64,000 bases of DNA, taken from positions 227,001 to 291,000 of the forward strand of contig NZ_CP093379.1 in the NCBI RefSeq assembly GCF_022655595.1, given 5' to 3'. The translations under genes were made by a program, and so were the position numbers. The notes under the pieces were generated by a model. The model was given only the letters and a program-made list of their open reading frames with translations. It was not told where the DNA came from and made no database searches. The DNA is from Ignatzschineria rhizosphaerae (GTDB lineage Bacteria > Pseudomonadota > Gammaproteobacteria > Cardiobacteriales > Wohlfahrtiimonadaceae). Position 1 is the stretch's first letter; the number at the start of each line of letters is the position of its first letter. Positions 34,953 through 44,130 of this stretch are shown here, piece after piece.

Positions 34953-35668
34953 TTTTACTCACATTGACAGAGCTCTATTTTGTTCTGTTATTCCCCTTAG
35001 CGGTGATAGGGCTTCTCCTTTTTCTCTGGTTTTTGCGAATTTATCGACCTTTAAAAGGCGCTAAATTCTCTTTAAAGATAAAAGATTTTGCGGTAGATTT
35101 CCTTAATCTGTTAAGTGGGGATGAGCGTCATTTCGTTAAATCGGTAGCTTTGCTGATTTTAATTTCATTATTTTGGGTGGTGATCTTAAGGTCACAAGAG
35201 GTCTCTTTAAAATGGGTGGATCTCTATTTTTTAGCATTACTCCTCTCATTGATGATTTTTGATGCGAAGTATTATCTTTTGCCAGATCCTCTTGTATTTT
35301 CTTTGCTTTGGGCTGGCATTTTGCTATCTCTTTTAGGATTATCATCTTTAACGTTAAGCGCAGCTATTTGGGGAGTTATTTATGCTTATGGCGTTATGCT
35401 TTTAGTGTATCTTTTGGGATTGTGGCGTTATAAGCGAGAAGTTTTAGGGCGAGGGGATTTAAAATTTTCAGCTGCAATAGGTGCTTGGGTAGGAGGCAAT
35501 AACATTGCTGAGTTTCTATTTTTAGGGGCGATTTTAGGGCTTTGTTATGGGTTTTTAGAAGGATTTAAATTTTCTTTGAAAACTGAGAAAGGAATTCCGT
35601 TTGGTCCTTCTTTAGGATTTTCAGGTATAATTCTCTACTTTATAACAAGATTAACTGCATCTTTTTGA
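34949..35668 (+). CDS. pilD: Prepilin peptidase PilD, short form without methylase domain
   Basis: Aspartic protease (A24) that removes prepilin leaders. Catalytic aspartates are D105 in LMIFDAKYYLLPDPL and D170 in GRGDLKFSAAIGAWVGG. Eight or so hydrophobic segments. Usual PilD proteins have about 285 residues and an N-terminal cytoplasmic domain with two CxxC pairs and GSFLNVVIYR, needed for N-methylation; this 239-residue protein has neither. Residues 31-60 are a short charged stretch in its place. The call as prepilin peptidase rests on the aspartate motifs and on being coupled to pilC. Confidence 0.88.
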   Translation: MILLTLTELYFVLLFPLAVIGLLLFLWFLRIYRPLKGAKFSLKIKDFAVDFLNLLSGDERHFVKSVALLILISLFWVVILRSQEVSLKWVDLYFLALLLSLMIFDAKYYLLPDPLVFSLLWAGILLSLLGLSSLTLSAAIWGVIYAYGVMLLVYLLGLWRYKREVLGRGDLKFSAAIGAWVGGNNIAEFLFLGAILGLCYGFLEGFKFSLKTEKGIPFGPSLGFSGIILYFITRLTASF

Positions 35669-35716
35669 AAGCGATAATAATTAAGGTGTGGCTGATGGGA
35701 TCGAAGTTGAGAATCT

Positions 35717-36346
35717 ATGGGTGATATAAAAGGTAGTAAAGCTCGATTGGTATTGTTAACGGGTGGTATTGCTAGTGGTAAAACTTTTGTTTCTGATTAT
35801 TTGCAGAAAAAAGGGGCTATCATTATCGATACAGATGTGATCTCTCGGGCGATGACGAATCGAGATAATGATGCTGGTCTTGAAGCGTTGGCAGAAATTA
35901 GAGCGCATTTTGGTGAGGCTGTTTTTACTGATCAAGGGGAGCTCGATCGGGGAAGGATGAGAGAGTTGATTTTTAATGACTCTCAAGCTAAAAAAGCGCT
36001 AGAGACTATTTTACATGGGCGAATTCAAGCTGAAGTGCAGCGGCAGATTGAATCGCTTGAACCTTATCAATATGGTGTAATTGTAGTGCCAGTCATCTAT
36101 AATACCTCCCCTTATTTAGCAATTTGTGATGAGGTTTTAGTGGTTGAAGTCCCATACGATTTGCAACTACAGCGCTTAATCGCCCGTGATAATATTAGTA
36201 AAGAGATGGCAGAAAAAATTATAAGCTCGCAGATTTCAAGATTAGATCGACGTCAGCTTGGTAGTTACATCATTGTGAGTCAAAATAAGGAATTCGTGGA
36301 GAGGCAACTTGATAAGCTTCATGAATCTTACTCAAAACCGCAATAA
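35717..36346 (+). CDS. coaE: Dephospho-CoA kinase
   Basis: Last step of coenzyme A synthesis. 209 residues: P-loop TGGIASGKT (15-23), IIDTDVISRAM with the substrate-binding Asp, VVPVIYNTSPYLAICDEVLVVEVP and RLIARDNIS as lid. pilD-coaE adjacency is standard (pilBCD-coaE in Pseudomonas). The usual VPLLFE motif reads VPVIYN here, a modest deviation. zapD follows after 33 bases. Confidence 0.94.
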   Translation: MGDIKGSKARLVLLTGGIASGKTFVSDYLQKKGAIIIDTDVISRAMTNRDNDAGLEALAEIRAHFGEAVFTDQGELDRGRMRELIFNDSQAKKALETILHGRIQAEVQRQIESLEPYQYGVIVVPVIYNTSPYLAICDEVLVVEVPYDLQLQRLIARDNISKEMAEKIISSQISRLDRRQLGSYIIVSQNKEFVERQLDKLHESYSKPQ

Positions 36347-36379
36347 TTCAATACGATTTCAAAAATATGAAGGATAAGA

Positions 36380-37096
36380 ATGATTTACGAATTTCCCTTA
36401 ACTGAAGGTATTAGACGATTTTTAAGGATAGAGATGCTTGCAGAGCAGTCTTTGGTCTATATCGAGCAAGATTCTGAGTATAGTACGATTGCTGCAGTAA
36501 GAGCGTTATTGGATTTAGTGTCGCTTGTTTCAAAAAATGATACAAAAATTGAGCTAATTAAGCAGCTCGATCAAGTGATGTTAATTGAATCTCTCTCAGA
36601 AGCGGATCGCTTGGAGGCAAATGAGTTAAAGGGGATCTTAAGTCGGCAATCATTTAGAGCGTATGATGCGATTAAAGAGAATGTCTTTTTAAATACTTTA
36701 CGCCAGCGCTTTGTAATTGTTGGTGGTATTTGTGCATTTGATCTGCCGGTATTGCACAATTGGCTCAATATGCCATTTCAAACCCGTAAAGAGCACTTTT
36801 ATGAATGGATGGCGGTAATAGAGAATGTCATGAATGCCGTTCATTTTGTTTTAAGATGTATTCGTGGATCCATGGTGACTGAAGAGTGCTCATTTAAACA
36901 TGGGTTTTATTATAGATCGGTGAAATGGCGCGCAGGATTGCTTCGTATTAATATGAATGACTATAACTTTTTCCCTGAATTTAGTGGGAATCGTCATCAG
37001 CTTAGTATTCGTTTAGTGGAGCAAAGTTCGCCATGGGATCCGCCAAAACAAGTTGATACAGATATTACTTTGCAGGTAGAAATTTGCGGAGCATAG
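36380..37096 (+). CDS. zapD: Cell division protein ZapD
   Basis: Cross-links FtsZ filaments. 238 residues, starting IYEFPLTEGIRRFLRIEMLAEQ, with GGICAFDLPVLHNWLNMP and MAVIENVMNAVHFVLRCIRGS in mid-protein and a C-terminal QLSIRLVEQ segment, all typical of the YacF/ZapD family. AAGGATAAGA precedes the ATG. Its place next to coaE is the usual gammaproteobacterial order; yacG, often third, is missing. Confidence 0.93.
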   Translation: MIYEFPLTEGIRRFLRIEMLAEQSLVYIEQDSEYSTIAAVRALLDLVSLVSKNDTKIELIKQLDQVMLIESLSEADRLEANELKGILSRQSFRAYDAIKENVFLNTLRQRFVIVGGICAFDLPVLHNWLNMPFQTRKEHFYEWMAVIENVMNAVHFVLRCIRGSMVTEECSFKHGFYYRSVKWRAGLLRINMNDYNFFPEFSGNRHQLSIRLVEQSSPWDPPKQVDTDITLQVEICGA

Positions 37097-37266
37097 CGTT
37101 TTACAGTGTAAGATAGCAAGTAAATAACTCAGTTGGGCATTTTGAGTTAGTTTAAAGATTACCGCAGGTTAGAAGATCTCGGTAGAGTATTGAATATAAA
37201 GATATGAATGTGGTTTAGATTGCTTCATAATCTAGTAATGAGTAAATCGTTAAATAGAGGAATAAT

Positions 37267-38001
37267 ATGAGTTTACAAGGAAAAATTGCGTTAGTTACAG
37301 GGGCAACTCGTGGGATTGGTAAAGCGATTGCTGAAAGCTTAGTAAAAGATGGCGCTTATGTTTTTGGGACAGCAACATCGGAAAATGGGGCGGCGGCAAT
37401 TTCTGAGTATCTAGGCGATCAAGGTCAAGGTTTAGTCTTAAATGTGACGGATGCGGCAAGTATCGAGTCTGTATTAGAAACTATCACGAAAGAGAAAGGT
37501 GCACCAAATATCCTTGTGAATAATGCCGGAATTACAAAAGATCAGCTCTTAATGCGTATGAAAGATGATGAGTGGAATGATGTAATTTTAACCAATTTAA
37601 CGAGTGTTTACTCACTATCAAAAGCCGTTTTACGTCCTATGATGAAGGCAAGATCTGGTCGTATTATCAATATTAGCTCGGTTGTGGGGATTACAGGTAA
37701 TGCTGGTCAAACGAACTATGCTGCGGCAAAAGCAGGTGTTATTGGATTTACTAAATCAATGGCAAAAGAGGTGGGATCTCGCGGTATTACTGTTAACTGC
37801 GTGGCTCCTGGCTTTATTGATACAGATATGACTAAAGATTTACCAGAGGCGGTAAAAGAGGCGCTTTTAACAAATATTCCATTAGCAAGATTAGGTGAGC
37901 CACAAGAGATTGCAGCGGCTGTGGCGTTTTTAGCGTCAGAAAACGCAGGTTATATCACCGGTGAAACGATCAATGTTAATGGTGGTATGTTAATGGACTA
38001 A
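37267..38001 (+). CDS. fabG: 3-oxoacyl-[ACP] reductase
   Basis: NADPH-dependent reduction of 3-ketoacyl-ACP in fatty-acid elongation. 244 residues: TGATRGIGKAIA (11-22) cofactor loop, NNAG (85-88), catalytic S138 in INISSVVG, Y151 and K155 in YAAAK, C-terminal ITGETINVNGGMLM. First of fabG-acpP-fabF; fabD, fabH and plsX, which usually precede, are not here. A hairpin terminator separates it from acpP. Confidence 0.97.
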   Translation: MSLQGKIALVTGATRGIGKAIAESLVKDGAYVFGTATSENGAAAISEYLGDQGQGLVLNVTDAASIESVLETITKEKGAPNILVNNAGITKDQLLMRMKDDEWNDVILTNLTSVYSLSKAVLRPMMKARSGRIINISSVVGITGNAGQTNYAAAKAGVIGFTKSMAKEVGSRGITVNCVAPGFIDTDMTKDLPEAVKEALLTNIPLARLGEPQEIAAAVAFLASENAGYITGETINVNGGMLMD

Positions 38002-38045
38002 TTTTTTTTTATTAGTTATAATTGCGAGTGTATTAATTTTGGTGA

Positions 38046-38071
38046 ACTGTTAATTCAACAGTCGTTTTTTT
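38046..38071 (+). terminator. Terminator between fabG and acpP
   Basis: ACTGTT-AATTC-AACAGT then CG and T7. It probably attenuates read-through; acpP has its own TATAAT at 38100-38105. Confidence 0.65.
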
Positions 38072-38124
38072 AGTACAGAATTGGTAGTTGCCATTTTGTT
38101 ATAATAATTTAAGGATTTGAAGTT

Positions 38125-38358
38125 ATGAGCGACATCGAAACACGAGTCAAAAAAGTAATCATGGAACAACTTGATGCTAAAGAAGAGCAAGTTGTGAACT
38201 CAGCATCATTCGTTGATGATTTAGGTGCAGATTCACTTGATACTGTTGAGTTAGTAATGGCTCTTGAAGAAGAATTTGACTGCGATATTCCAGACGAAGA
38301 AGCAGAAAAAATTACTACAGTTCAGCAGGCTATCGACTACGTTAATGCTAACTTATAA
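38125..38358 (+). CDS. acpP: Acyl carrier protein
   Basis: 77-residue acidic carrier of growing acyl chains. The phosphopantetheine serine is S37 in [11 protein letters not shown]. Entire sequence is close to the E. coli type. AAGGA lies nine bases before the ATG and a TATAAT box 20 bases before that, so it is likely expressed strongly on its own. Followed by a palindrome and a terminator before fabF. Confidence 0.98.
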   Translation: MSDIETRVKKVIMEQLDAKEEQVVNSASFVDDLGADSLDTVELVMALEEEFDCDIPDEEAEKITTVQQAIDYVNANL

Positions 38359-38398
38359 TAGTTGATCTACAGCGTATTGAACGGATATTTTTGATATA

Positions 38399-38415
38399 GA
38401 CTCAAGTCTTGAGTC
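38399..38415. promoter_or_regulatory. Palindrome between acpP and fabF
   Basis: GACTCAAGTCTTGAGTC is a perfect 8-1-8 inverted repeat about 40 bases past the acpP stop. With almost no loop it suits a protein-binding site better than a hairpin. Confidence 0.35.
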
Positions 38416-38451
38416 AAATATTGATGATCTTGTTGATACATTGTAAATAGA

Positions 38452-38497
38452 AGCGACTGTTTAGGACTTATTTTAAGCTCTATACAGTCGCTTTTTT
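38452..38497 (+). terminator. Terminator after acpP
   Basis: AGCGACTGT, a 22-base loop that can fold internally, then ACAGTCGCT and T run. Confidence 0.75.
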
Positions 38498-38544
38498 ATT
38501 TTAAGATGATATTTAAATAAATAGATGCATAAGGGGAATTTTTA

Positions 38545-39786
38545 ATGAAACGTCGAGTGGTAGTTACAGGGCTTGGTGCCGTGACACCTGTAGGAAATAC
38601 TTTTGAAGAGTCTTGGAAAAATATTTTAGCAGGGAAAAGTGGTGCAGCGCCAATTACAATGTTTGATGCAAGTGAATCGCCTGTGACTTTTTCAGCACCT
38701 GTAAAAGATTTTGATATTTCACAATATATTTCCCCAAGAGATGCAAGACGAATGAATCTATTCATTCAATATGGTATTGCGGCAGGGTTAGATGCGCTTA
38801 AAGATTCAGGTTTAGAGATTAATGCAGATAATGCAAATCGTGTGGGTGCGATGGTCGGATCTGGTATTGGTGGTCTCCCTGGAATTGAGGAGAATCACTC
38901 TACGTTAATTGATCGTGGCCCTAATAAGGTAAGCCCATTTTTTGTGCCAGGATCGATTGTGAATATGGTTTCAGGGCAGCTATCAATTTTAACAGGATTG
39001 AAAGGTCCTAATATTGCCGCTGTGACAGCATGTGCATCAGCGACGCATTCAATTGGGTTAGCGGCACGTTTAATCGAGCATGGTGACGCCGATGTGATGC
39101 TTGCGGGCGGTGCTGAAATGGCAACAACCCCCTTAGGTGTTGCAGGATTTGCTGCGGCAAGAGCTTTATCTCGTCGAAATGATGAGCCAGAAAAAGCATC
39201 TAGACCGTGGGATGTTGATCGTGATGGTTTCCTTTTAGGTGATGGTGCTGGGGTTATTGTTTTAGAAGATTATGAGCATGCAAAAGCACGCGGCGCACAT
39301 ATTTATTGCGAATTGATTGGTTTTGGGATGAGCTCTGATGCTTATCATATTACAAGTCCATCCCCCGATGGTGAGGGTGCTTCTCTTTGTATGGATGCGG
39401 CAATTAAAGATGCCGGCATTCAAGCAAGTGATATTGATTATATTAATGCCCATGGTACATCAACGCCAGTTGGTGATTTAATGGAGCTTGAGGCTGTTAA
39501 AACAACTTTTGGAGATGCCATTAAAGATGTTGCTATTAGCTCTACCAAGTCGATGACAGGCCATTTATTGGGAGCAGCTGGCGGTATTGAAGCGATTTTT
39601 TCAATATTAGCACTTCGTGATCAGATTATTCCACCAACGATTAACTTAGATAATCCTGAGCCGGCAACGGCTGAGTATAATATTGTTGGGAAGGTTGCAA
39701 GACCCGCAACGCTTAATGTTGTATTGTCTAACTCATTTGGGTTTGGTGGAACCAATGGTAGCTTAATTTTTAGAAAGTTAGATTAA
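38545..39786 (+). CDS. fabF: 3-oxoacyl-[ACP] synthase II
   Basis: Condensing enzyme that elongates acyl-ACP with malonyl-ACP. 413 residues with nucleophile C163 in [12 protein letters not shown] in [11 protein letters not shown] (about 303), [11 protein letters not shown] (about 340) and [11 protein letters not shown] near the end. It follows acpP across a terminator and leads into mltG after 10 bases. Confidence 0.98.
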   Translation: MKRRVVVTGLGAVTPVGNTFEESWKNILAGKSGAAPITMFDASESPVTFSAPVKDFDISQYISPRDARRMNLFIQYGIAAGLDALKDSGLEINADNANRVGAMVGSGIGGLPGIEENHSTLIDRGPNKVSPFFVPGSIVNMVSGQLSILTGLKGPNIAAVTACASATHSIGLAARLIEHGDADVMLAGGAEMATTPLGVAGFAAARALSRRNDEPEKASRPWDVDRDGFLLGDGAGVIVLEDYEHAKARGAHIYCELIGFGMSSDAYHITSPSPDGEGASLCMDAAIKDAGIQASDIDYINAHGTSTPVGDLMELEAVKTTFGDAIKDVAISSTKSMTGHLLGAAGGIEAIFSILALRDQIIPPTINLDNPEPATAEYNIVGKVARPATLNVVLSNSFGFGGTNGSLIFRKLD

Positions 39787-39796
39787 GAGGTTCCCA

Positions 39797-40858
39797 TTGA
39801 GACTGATTGGTAAAATTATTCAGACATTTTTTCGCTATCTTCTATCAAAAGTTAGTGTGATTATCTTTTTAATCCTGCTTTTAGGCGGTTTTTTTGTGGT
39901 GTCAAAAGATGTGGAAAGCTTCTTGAAAACGCCTGTGAATCTTCCTGAGAAAGGGATTGTTTTAGATATTACGCCGGGGATGAATATTGATGATGTTGTG
40001 ACCTTGTTACGAGGGAAGAATATTATTCGTAATGCGCTTTATTTTAAGTGGTATGCGCGGTTTACAGGAGATGCAAATAAGTTAAAAGTGGGGGAGTATT
40101 CTCTGCAGCCAACGCTCTATCCTGAAGATCTTTTAGCGATCATCACAAGTGGGCGGGTGTTGCAGTATAACTTCACAATTATTGAAGGCTGGAATTTTTC
40201 TCAATTAAGGCAAGCACTTGAGAAGTCGCCACATCTTAATCAAACGTTAAAAGGTTTAACCAATGATGAGGTAATGGCAGCGCTTAATTTAGAGGGAGAG
40301 CCATTTGAAGGATATTTTTTACCAGATACCTATTTTTTCCCTAAGAATTATTCAGATGCCGATCTTTTAAAGCGTAGTCATAGTGCAATGACAAAAGTGG
40401 TAGATGATGCTTGGAGTCAACGTAAGCCTAATTTACCATTAAAAAATAAGCATGAGTTATTAACACTTGCCTCTATTGTTGAAAAAGAGAGTGGTGTTGC
40501 AAGTGAGCGCCCAGAGATTGCTGGAGTGTTTACTCGTAGATTACAAAAAGGAATGCGCTTACAAACAGATCCTACCGTTATTTATGGGTTAGGTGATAGT
40601 TATCGAGGTAAGATCTATCAGTCAGATCTTCAAAGAGATACACCTTATAATACCTATACTAGAAATGGGCTTCCTCCAACGCCTATCGCAATGCCGAGTC
40701 GAGAGGCAATCTTTGCTGCGATTGACCCTAAAGAGGGGAAAACGCTCTATTTTGTGGCAAAAGGAGATGGCTCTGGTGAGCATGTTTTCTCCGTCACTTT
40801 AGATGAGCATAATAATGCGGTAAGAGAGTATAGACGCCGTGAACGTAATCGACAATAA
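39797..40858 (+). CDS. mltG: Endolytic murein transglycosylase MltG
   Basis: Terminates nascent glycan strands. 353 residues, with a TTG start six bases after GAGG, one membrane helix (about 19-37), a LysM-like subdomain (GMNIDDVVTLLRGKNIIRN) and the YceG core: catalytic E in LASIVEKESGVASERPEIAGVF (near 228), LQTDPTVIYGLGD, NTYTRNGLPPTPIAMP. fabF-mltG-tmk-holB is the usual order (often with pabC, absent here). Confidence 0.95.
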   Translation: MRLIGKIIQTFFRYLLSKVSVIIFLILLLGGFFVVSKDVESFLKTPVNLPEKGIVLDITPGMNIDDVVTLLRGKNIIRNALYFKWYARFTGDANKLKVGEYSLQPTLYPEDLLAIITSGRVLQYNFTIIEGWNFSQLRQALEKSPHLNQTLKGLTNDEVMAALNLEGEPFEGYFLPDTYFFPKNYSDADLLKRSHSAMTKVVDDAWSQRKPNLPLKNKHELLTLASIVEKESGVASERPEIAGVFTRRLQKGMRLQTDPTVIYGLGDSYRGKIYQSDLQRDTPYNTYTRNGLPPTPIAMPSREAIFAAIDPKEGKTLYFVAKGDGSGEHVFSVTLDEHNNAVREYRRRERNRQ

Positions 40859-40868
40859 AGGTGAGATG

Positions 40869-41510
40869 ATGGCAGATGTTGATCACCCAATGGGGATGTT
40901 TATCACATTTGAAGGAACAGAAGGTGCTGGTAAGACTACGCAGATTAATCGAGTAAAAACATTTCTTGAGGCAGAAGGCTTTGAGGTGGTTACTACTCGA
41001 GAGCCTGGCGGTACAGCTTTAGGAGAAAAAATTAGAGGATTATTATTGCAAGATGATATGACTCAAATGACAGAGCTGCTCTTAATGTTTGCTGCAAGGG
41101 CTGAGCATCTTGATAAGGTTATTATCCCGGCTATTAGTGCTGGAAAATGGGTTCTTTGTGATCGTTTTACCGAGTCTAGTTATGCTTACCAAGGTTATGC
41201 GCGCGGCATTTCGTTAGAGAAAATTGCAGTATTAGAAAATCTCATTCAAGGATCTCTTCGCCCTGATTGTACATTTTGGTTTGATATTCCCATTATTGAG
41301 GGAATGAAACGTGTGCAAAATAGGGGGGAGAAAGATCGTTTTGAAGTAGAAAATCTCGCCTTTTTTGAAGCAGTCTCTGAAGGTTTTCGCTCTCTTTCTA
41401 AAGAGCGATTTCTTCAGTTTTATAAGATCGATGCGCTTCTTTCAGTAGATGAAGTTTCTGATTCGATTTATCAACGGCTAAGGGAGTTGATTGCGCAATA
41501 TGGAAGATAA
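40869..41510 (+). CDS. tmk: Thymidylate kinase
   Basis: Phosphorylates dTMP to dTDP. Start chosen at ATG 40869, five bases after AAGGTGAG; an upstream start at 40839 would overlap mltG by 20 bases, and ATG 40866 is also possible. About 213 residues: P-loop FEGTEGAGKTTQ, TREPGGTALGEKIR (DR(Y/H)-type LID and REPGGT motif), DRFTESSYAYQGYARG. Overlaps holB by about 20 bases, so the two are coupled. Confidence 0.96.
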   Translation: MADVDHPMGMFITFEGTEGAGKTTQINRVKTFLEAEGFEVVTTREPGGTALGEKIRGLLLQDDMTQMTELLLMFAARAEHLDKVIIPAISAGKWVLCDRFTESSYAYQGYARGISLEKIAVLENLIQGSLRPDCTFWFDIPIIEGMKRVQNRGEKDRFEVENLAFFEAVSEGFRSLSKERFLQFYKIDALLSVDEVSDSIYQRLRELIAQYGR

Positions 41511-42477
41511 AGTTGTTGCAGTGAATTTTCAAGAGGTTCCGTGGTTACAAAAAGATTACCATGAGCTTTTAATGCGCTTTAAGGGGCAAAAACCGCCTCA
41601 TGCCTTAATGCTTTATGGTAAAGAAGGGGTAGGGAAAGTCTGCTTAGCAGATGCGCTTGTTAGCGGTATTTTGTGCCGAGAATTAAAAGATGGTTTACCT
41701 TGTGGTGTTTGCCAAAGCTGCCGCTGGATTGCTTCTGGATTTCATCCTGATCTTTATGAGATTAAAGGTGAGGCGGAAATTAAAGTGGATGAGATTAGAA
41801 ATATCCAGCAATTTGCGCGCTTAACACCAGAAACAGGCAAGAAGGTCGTTGTAATTAAACATGCTGATCGCATGAACCTTAATGCGGCAAATAGCTTGTT
41901 AAAAGTATTAGAAGAACCGCCTACGGATCTTTTTTTTATTTTAGAAAGCAGTAGTATTGAAAAACTTCCAATTACAGTGAGAAGTCGTTGTCAGGATTAT
42001 TTTGTCCATGCTCCTAGCGTAGAGGAAGCGCTGTTTTTTTTGCAAGATTTGACGGTAAAAAAGGGGCAGCAGATTAATGCTGAGGTTTTACGATTGCTAT
42101 TAGCCATCTCTTTTGATGCGCCTTTTAAGGCATTGTCCTACTTAGAGGATAATTATTTAGAAAAGCGGGGAAACTTGCTTCAAACTATTCACGATCTATT
42201 ATCTCGAGAGATTTCGCCTGCTAAAGGCGTAGCGGCATTATTAGAATCTGAGGATTTAAGTTTTAGTTATCTATTTTTCTTGTTAACAAGTTCATTTGAA
42301 GAAGCGCGGCGATCGCTCTTTCCAAATTTGGAGGCTATTTTTATGATCTTGCTAAATATGCCAGAAAAAATGCGCTTATTACAGTATGAAAAGCTTGTAG
42401 AAATTAATCGATTAAGATCATCACAAACTCGTACAGATTGGGCGCTTGAAGCATGGTTTGTCGATTTTTTAGGGTAG
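41491..42477 (+). CDS. holB: DNA polymerase III delta-prime subunit
   Basis: Clamp-loader subunit. A TTG at 41491 is four bases after GGGAG; ATG at 41500 has no spaced ribosome site, so the TTG is preferred. 328 residues: P-loop-like YGKEGVGKVCLA (degenerate, as expected for delta prime), zinc cysteines C-x8-C-x2-C-x2-C (CRELKDGLPCGVCQSC), IKVDEIRNIQQF, NAANSLLKVLEEPPTDLFFIL and SRCQDY in place of the SRC Arg finger motif. The C-terminal third is divergent. Confidence 0.94.
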   Translation: MRNMEDKVVAVNFQEVPWLQKDYHELLMRFKGQKPPHALMLYGKEGVGKVCLADALVSGILCRELKDGLPCGVCQSCRWIASGFHPDLYEIKGEAEIKVDEIRNIQQFARLTPETGKKVVVIKHADRMNLNAANSLLKVLEEPPTDLFFILESSSIEKLPITVRSRCQDYFVHAPSVEEALFFLQDLTVKKGQQINAEVLRLLLAISFDAPFKALSYLEDNYLEKRGNLLQTIHDLLSREISPAKGVAALLESEDLSFSYLFFLLTSSFEEARRSLFPNLEAIFMILLNMPEKMRLLQYEKLVEINRLRSSQTRTDWALEAWFVDFLG

Positions 42478-42506
42478 CTTTTGAGCATCAATTTTTTCTA
42501 AGATTT

Positions 42507-42543
42507 AAAAAAAGCTAGGTATCCATTGGGATCTAGCTTTTTT
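42507..42543 (+). terminator. Terminator after holB
   Basis: AAAAAGCTAG, 14-base loop, CTAGCTTTTTT. It ends the fabF-mltG-tmk-holB unit. Confidence 0.85.
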
Positions 42544-42562
42544 GGTTGTTACTGATTCGTCT

Positions 42563-42757
42563 TATAGTGATTTGGTTTAAGAAAAACTGCTGGCGCGGGG
42601 TTTTAGAAAGAACACGAAATATTCGCCCCAGCTTTGCATTAATTGATATAAGGGCGTATTAAACAGACTTGCAAGATGCCTGATAGAACCAACTCCTTGC
42701 TTCTCATAGCAGAGCGCCGGCATTTGAGTCGGCTTCTTTTGAACCGATTTTACTATA
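42563..42757 (+). repeat. MITE-like element, copy F1 (long variant)
   Basis: 195 bp, from TATAGTGATTTGGTTTAAGA to GAACCGATTTTACTATA. Intact inverted ends. Has the left module GCTGGCGCGGGGTTTTAGAA also seen in copy A. First of three adjoining copies that fill the 603-base gap between holB and the convergent M48 gene. Confidence 0.85.
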
Positions 42758-42880
42758 AAAGTAAAACAGTAGAGTGTGCGAATCAAACCCGCTTGCATGA
42801 TGCAGATAGAACCATTCTTGCATTTCTCATAATTGATGCACCAGCAATCTGATTCAGTCTCTTTTAAACCGATTTTACTA
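42754..42880 (+). repeat. MITE-like element, copy F2 (short variant)
   Basis: About 127 bp sharing the TATA at 42754 with copy F1 and ending TTTAAACCGATTTTACTA. Interior GAATCAAACCCGCTTGCATG matches copies B and E; its left end has lost the GGTTTAAG part. Confidence 0.8.
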
Positions 42881-42881
42881 A

Positions 42882-43068
42882 TATAGTGAAATAGGATAAA
42901 TAAAAGCTTTGGATTTAAAATTGTGGGCACGAGATATAGCTATTACACATTAAATTCCGATACGAACCGAAAAAAGGCTTAAAACTGCTGGCACGTAATT
43001 TCTAAAAACATGCAAGTATTCCCTCTCGCGGCAAGCAAGATAGATGTTTTTAAACTGACTTTACTGTA
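42882..43068 (+). repeat. MITE-like element, copy F3 (long variant, diverged)
   Basis: About 187 bp from TATAGTGAAATAGGATAAAT to TTTAAACTGACTTTACTGTA. Its first 30 bases resemble the start of copy A; it holds a second copy of the GCTGGCACG module. Confidence 0.7.
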
Positions 43069-43080
43069 AGGTTTAAATAA

Positions 43081-43881
43081 TTATTTTTTAAGATGGGCAA
43101 CTTTGGGGATTTGAGATTGTATATTAGCGATTCTTTCAGGGCTTGATGGGTGAGTGGAAAGTAGTGAGCTTCCAGTATTTCCAGAGGCTTTAGCCATTTT
43201 TTGCCATAAAGTAACCGCCGCATTAGGATCATAGCCGGCAAGCGCCATTAATTCTAAGCCAATAGTATCGGCTTCACTCTCCATGGTGCGAGAAAAAGGA
43301 AGGGAGAAAGCAACATCCCCTGCTTGTTGTAATAGTGAGTCCCCACCACTCCCTAATCCTAGAACTGCTGAAACGATTGAAATACCAGAAGACTTTAACA
43401 GTTCTTGAGAAACCTTTTCTCGGCTATGCTCTCGAAGAACGTGAGCCATTTCGTGGCCAACAATAGCGGCTATTTCATCATCAGAGAGTGTTAGGCGATC
43501 TACAATACCGCTATAGACAACCATTTTTCCCCCTGGCATTGCAAAGGCATTAAGCTCATTGCTTTTAATCACATGGATTTCCCATTCAAATAATTGTGCA
43601 TCAGGTCTAAAGATTGTGGTGTGGGGTACTAGTCGTTTAAAAATCGTATTGACTCGTTTTGCTGTGCGTGAGTTGTTATCAATTGCACCTTCACTTTTAG
43701 CGCTATTAATAAGCCCTAAATAGCGTGTTTTAGCATTAGTATTAAGTTCTTCGGCAGAGACAATTTGTAATTGTGAGCGATTGATACCTGTTAATCCTGA
43801 TTGTGTTGAGCTTGCGCAAGCGGTGAGGAAGGCTGTGATGAGTAGCAGAAGGATATAGTGAGGCATTTTTTTCATATTCAA
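43081..43881 (-). CDS. M48 family zinc metalloprotease, lipoprotein
   Basis: 266 residues with a lipobox (FLTAC, C22) and HEMAH at 143-147 in IVGHEMAHVLREHSREK; the third ligand is probably the Glu in MESEADTIGL near 200. FAMPGGKMVVYSGIVDRL precedes the active site. This is the LoiP/YcaL type of M48 periplasmic protease, which degrades or assembles outer-membrane proteins such as LptD in E. coli. Start ATG at 43881 (MNMKKMPH). Monocistronic, convergent with holB. Confidence 0.9.
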   Translation of the reverse strand: MNMKKMPHYILLLLITAFLTACASSTQSGLTGINRSQLQIVSAEELNTNAKTRYLGLINSAKSEGAIDNNSRTAKRVNTIFKRLVPHTTIFRPDAQLFEWEIHVIKSNELNAFAMPGGKMVVYSGIVDRLTLSDDEIAAIVGHEMAHVLREHSREKVSQELLKSSGISIVSAVLGLGSGGDSLLQQAGDVAFSLPFSRTMESEADTIGLELMALAGYDPNAAVTLWQKMAKASGNTGSSLLSTHPSSPERIANIQSQIPKVAHLKK

Positions 43882-44130
43882 TAAATGTCCATGATAAAGA
43901 GGAATAATATTTTAAATCCGTTTTAGGGTCTCTATTTTGTATTTTTATAGTAGAGAAAGCAACATGATAGAGGTTTTGGTTTGAAGGGGAATTCTCCAAA
44001 ATAATCGATTGCTCTACTACCCTTAATAAGGGTTAAGTGATTGGTGATCAATTTAAAGGGAGAGATAAAAATAGATTAACTAATCATTGTTTTGATTGAA
44101 GTTTTATATTTAATCTTACAAGGAGACATT

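Noticed and set aside
42577-42930. 117-codon minus-strand open frame across the triple repeat
   Set aside because: It lies wholly in repeat DNA, has no ribosome site and no protein-like pattern; equivalent frames are not open in other copies.
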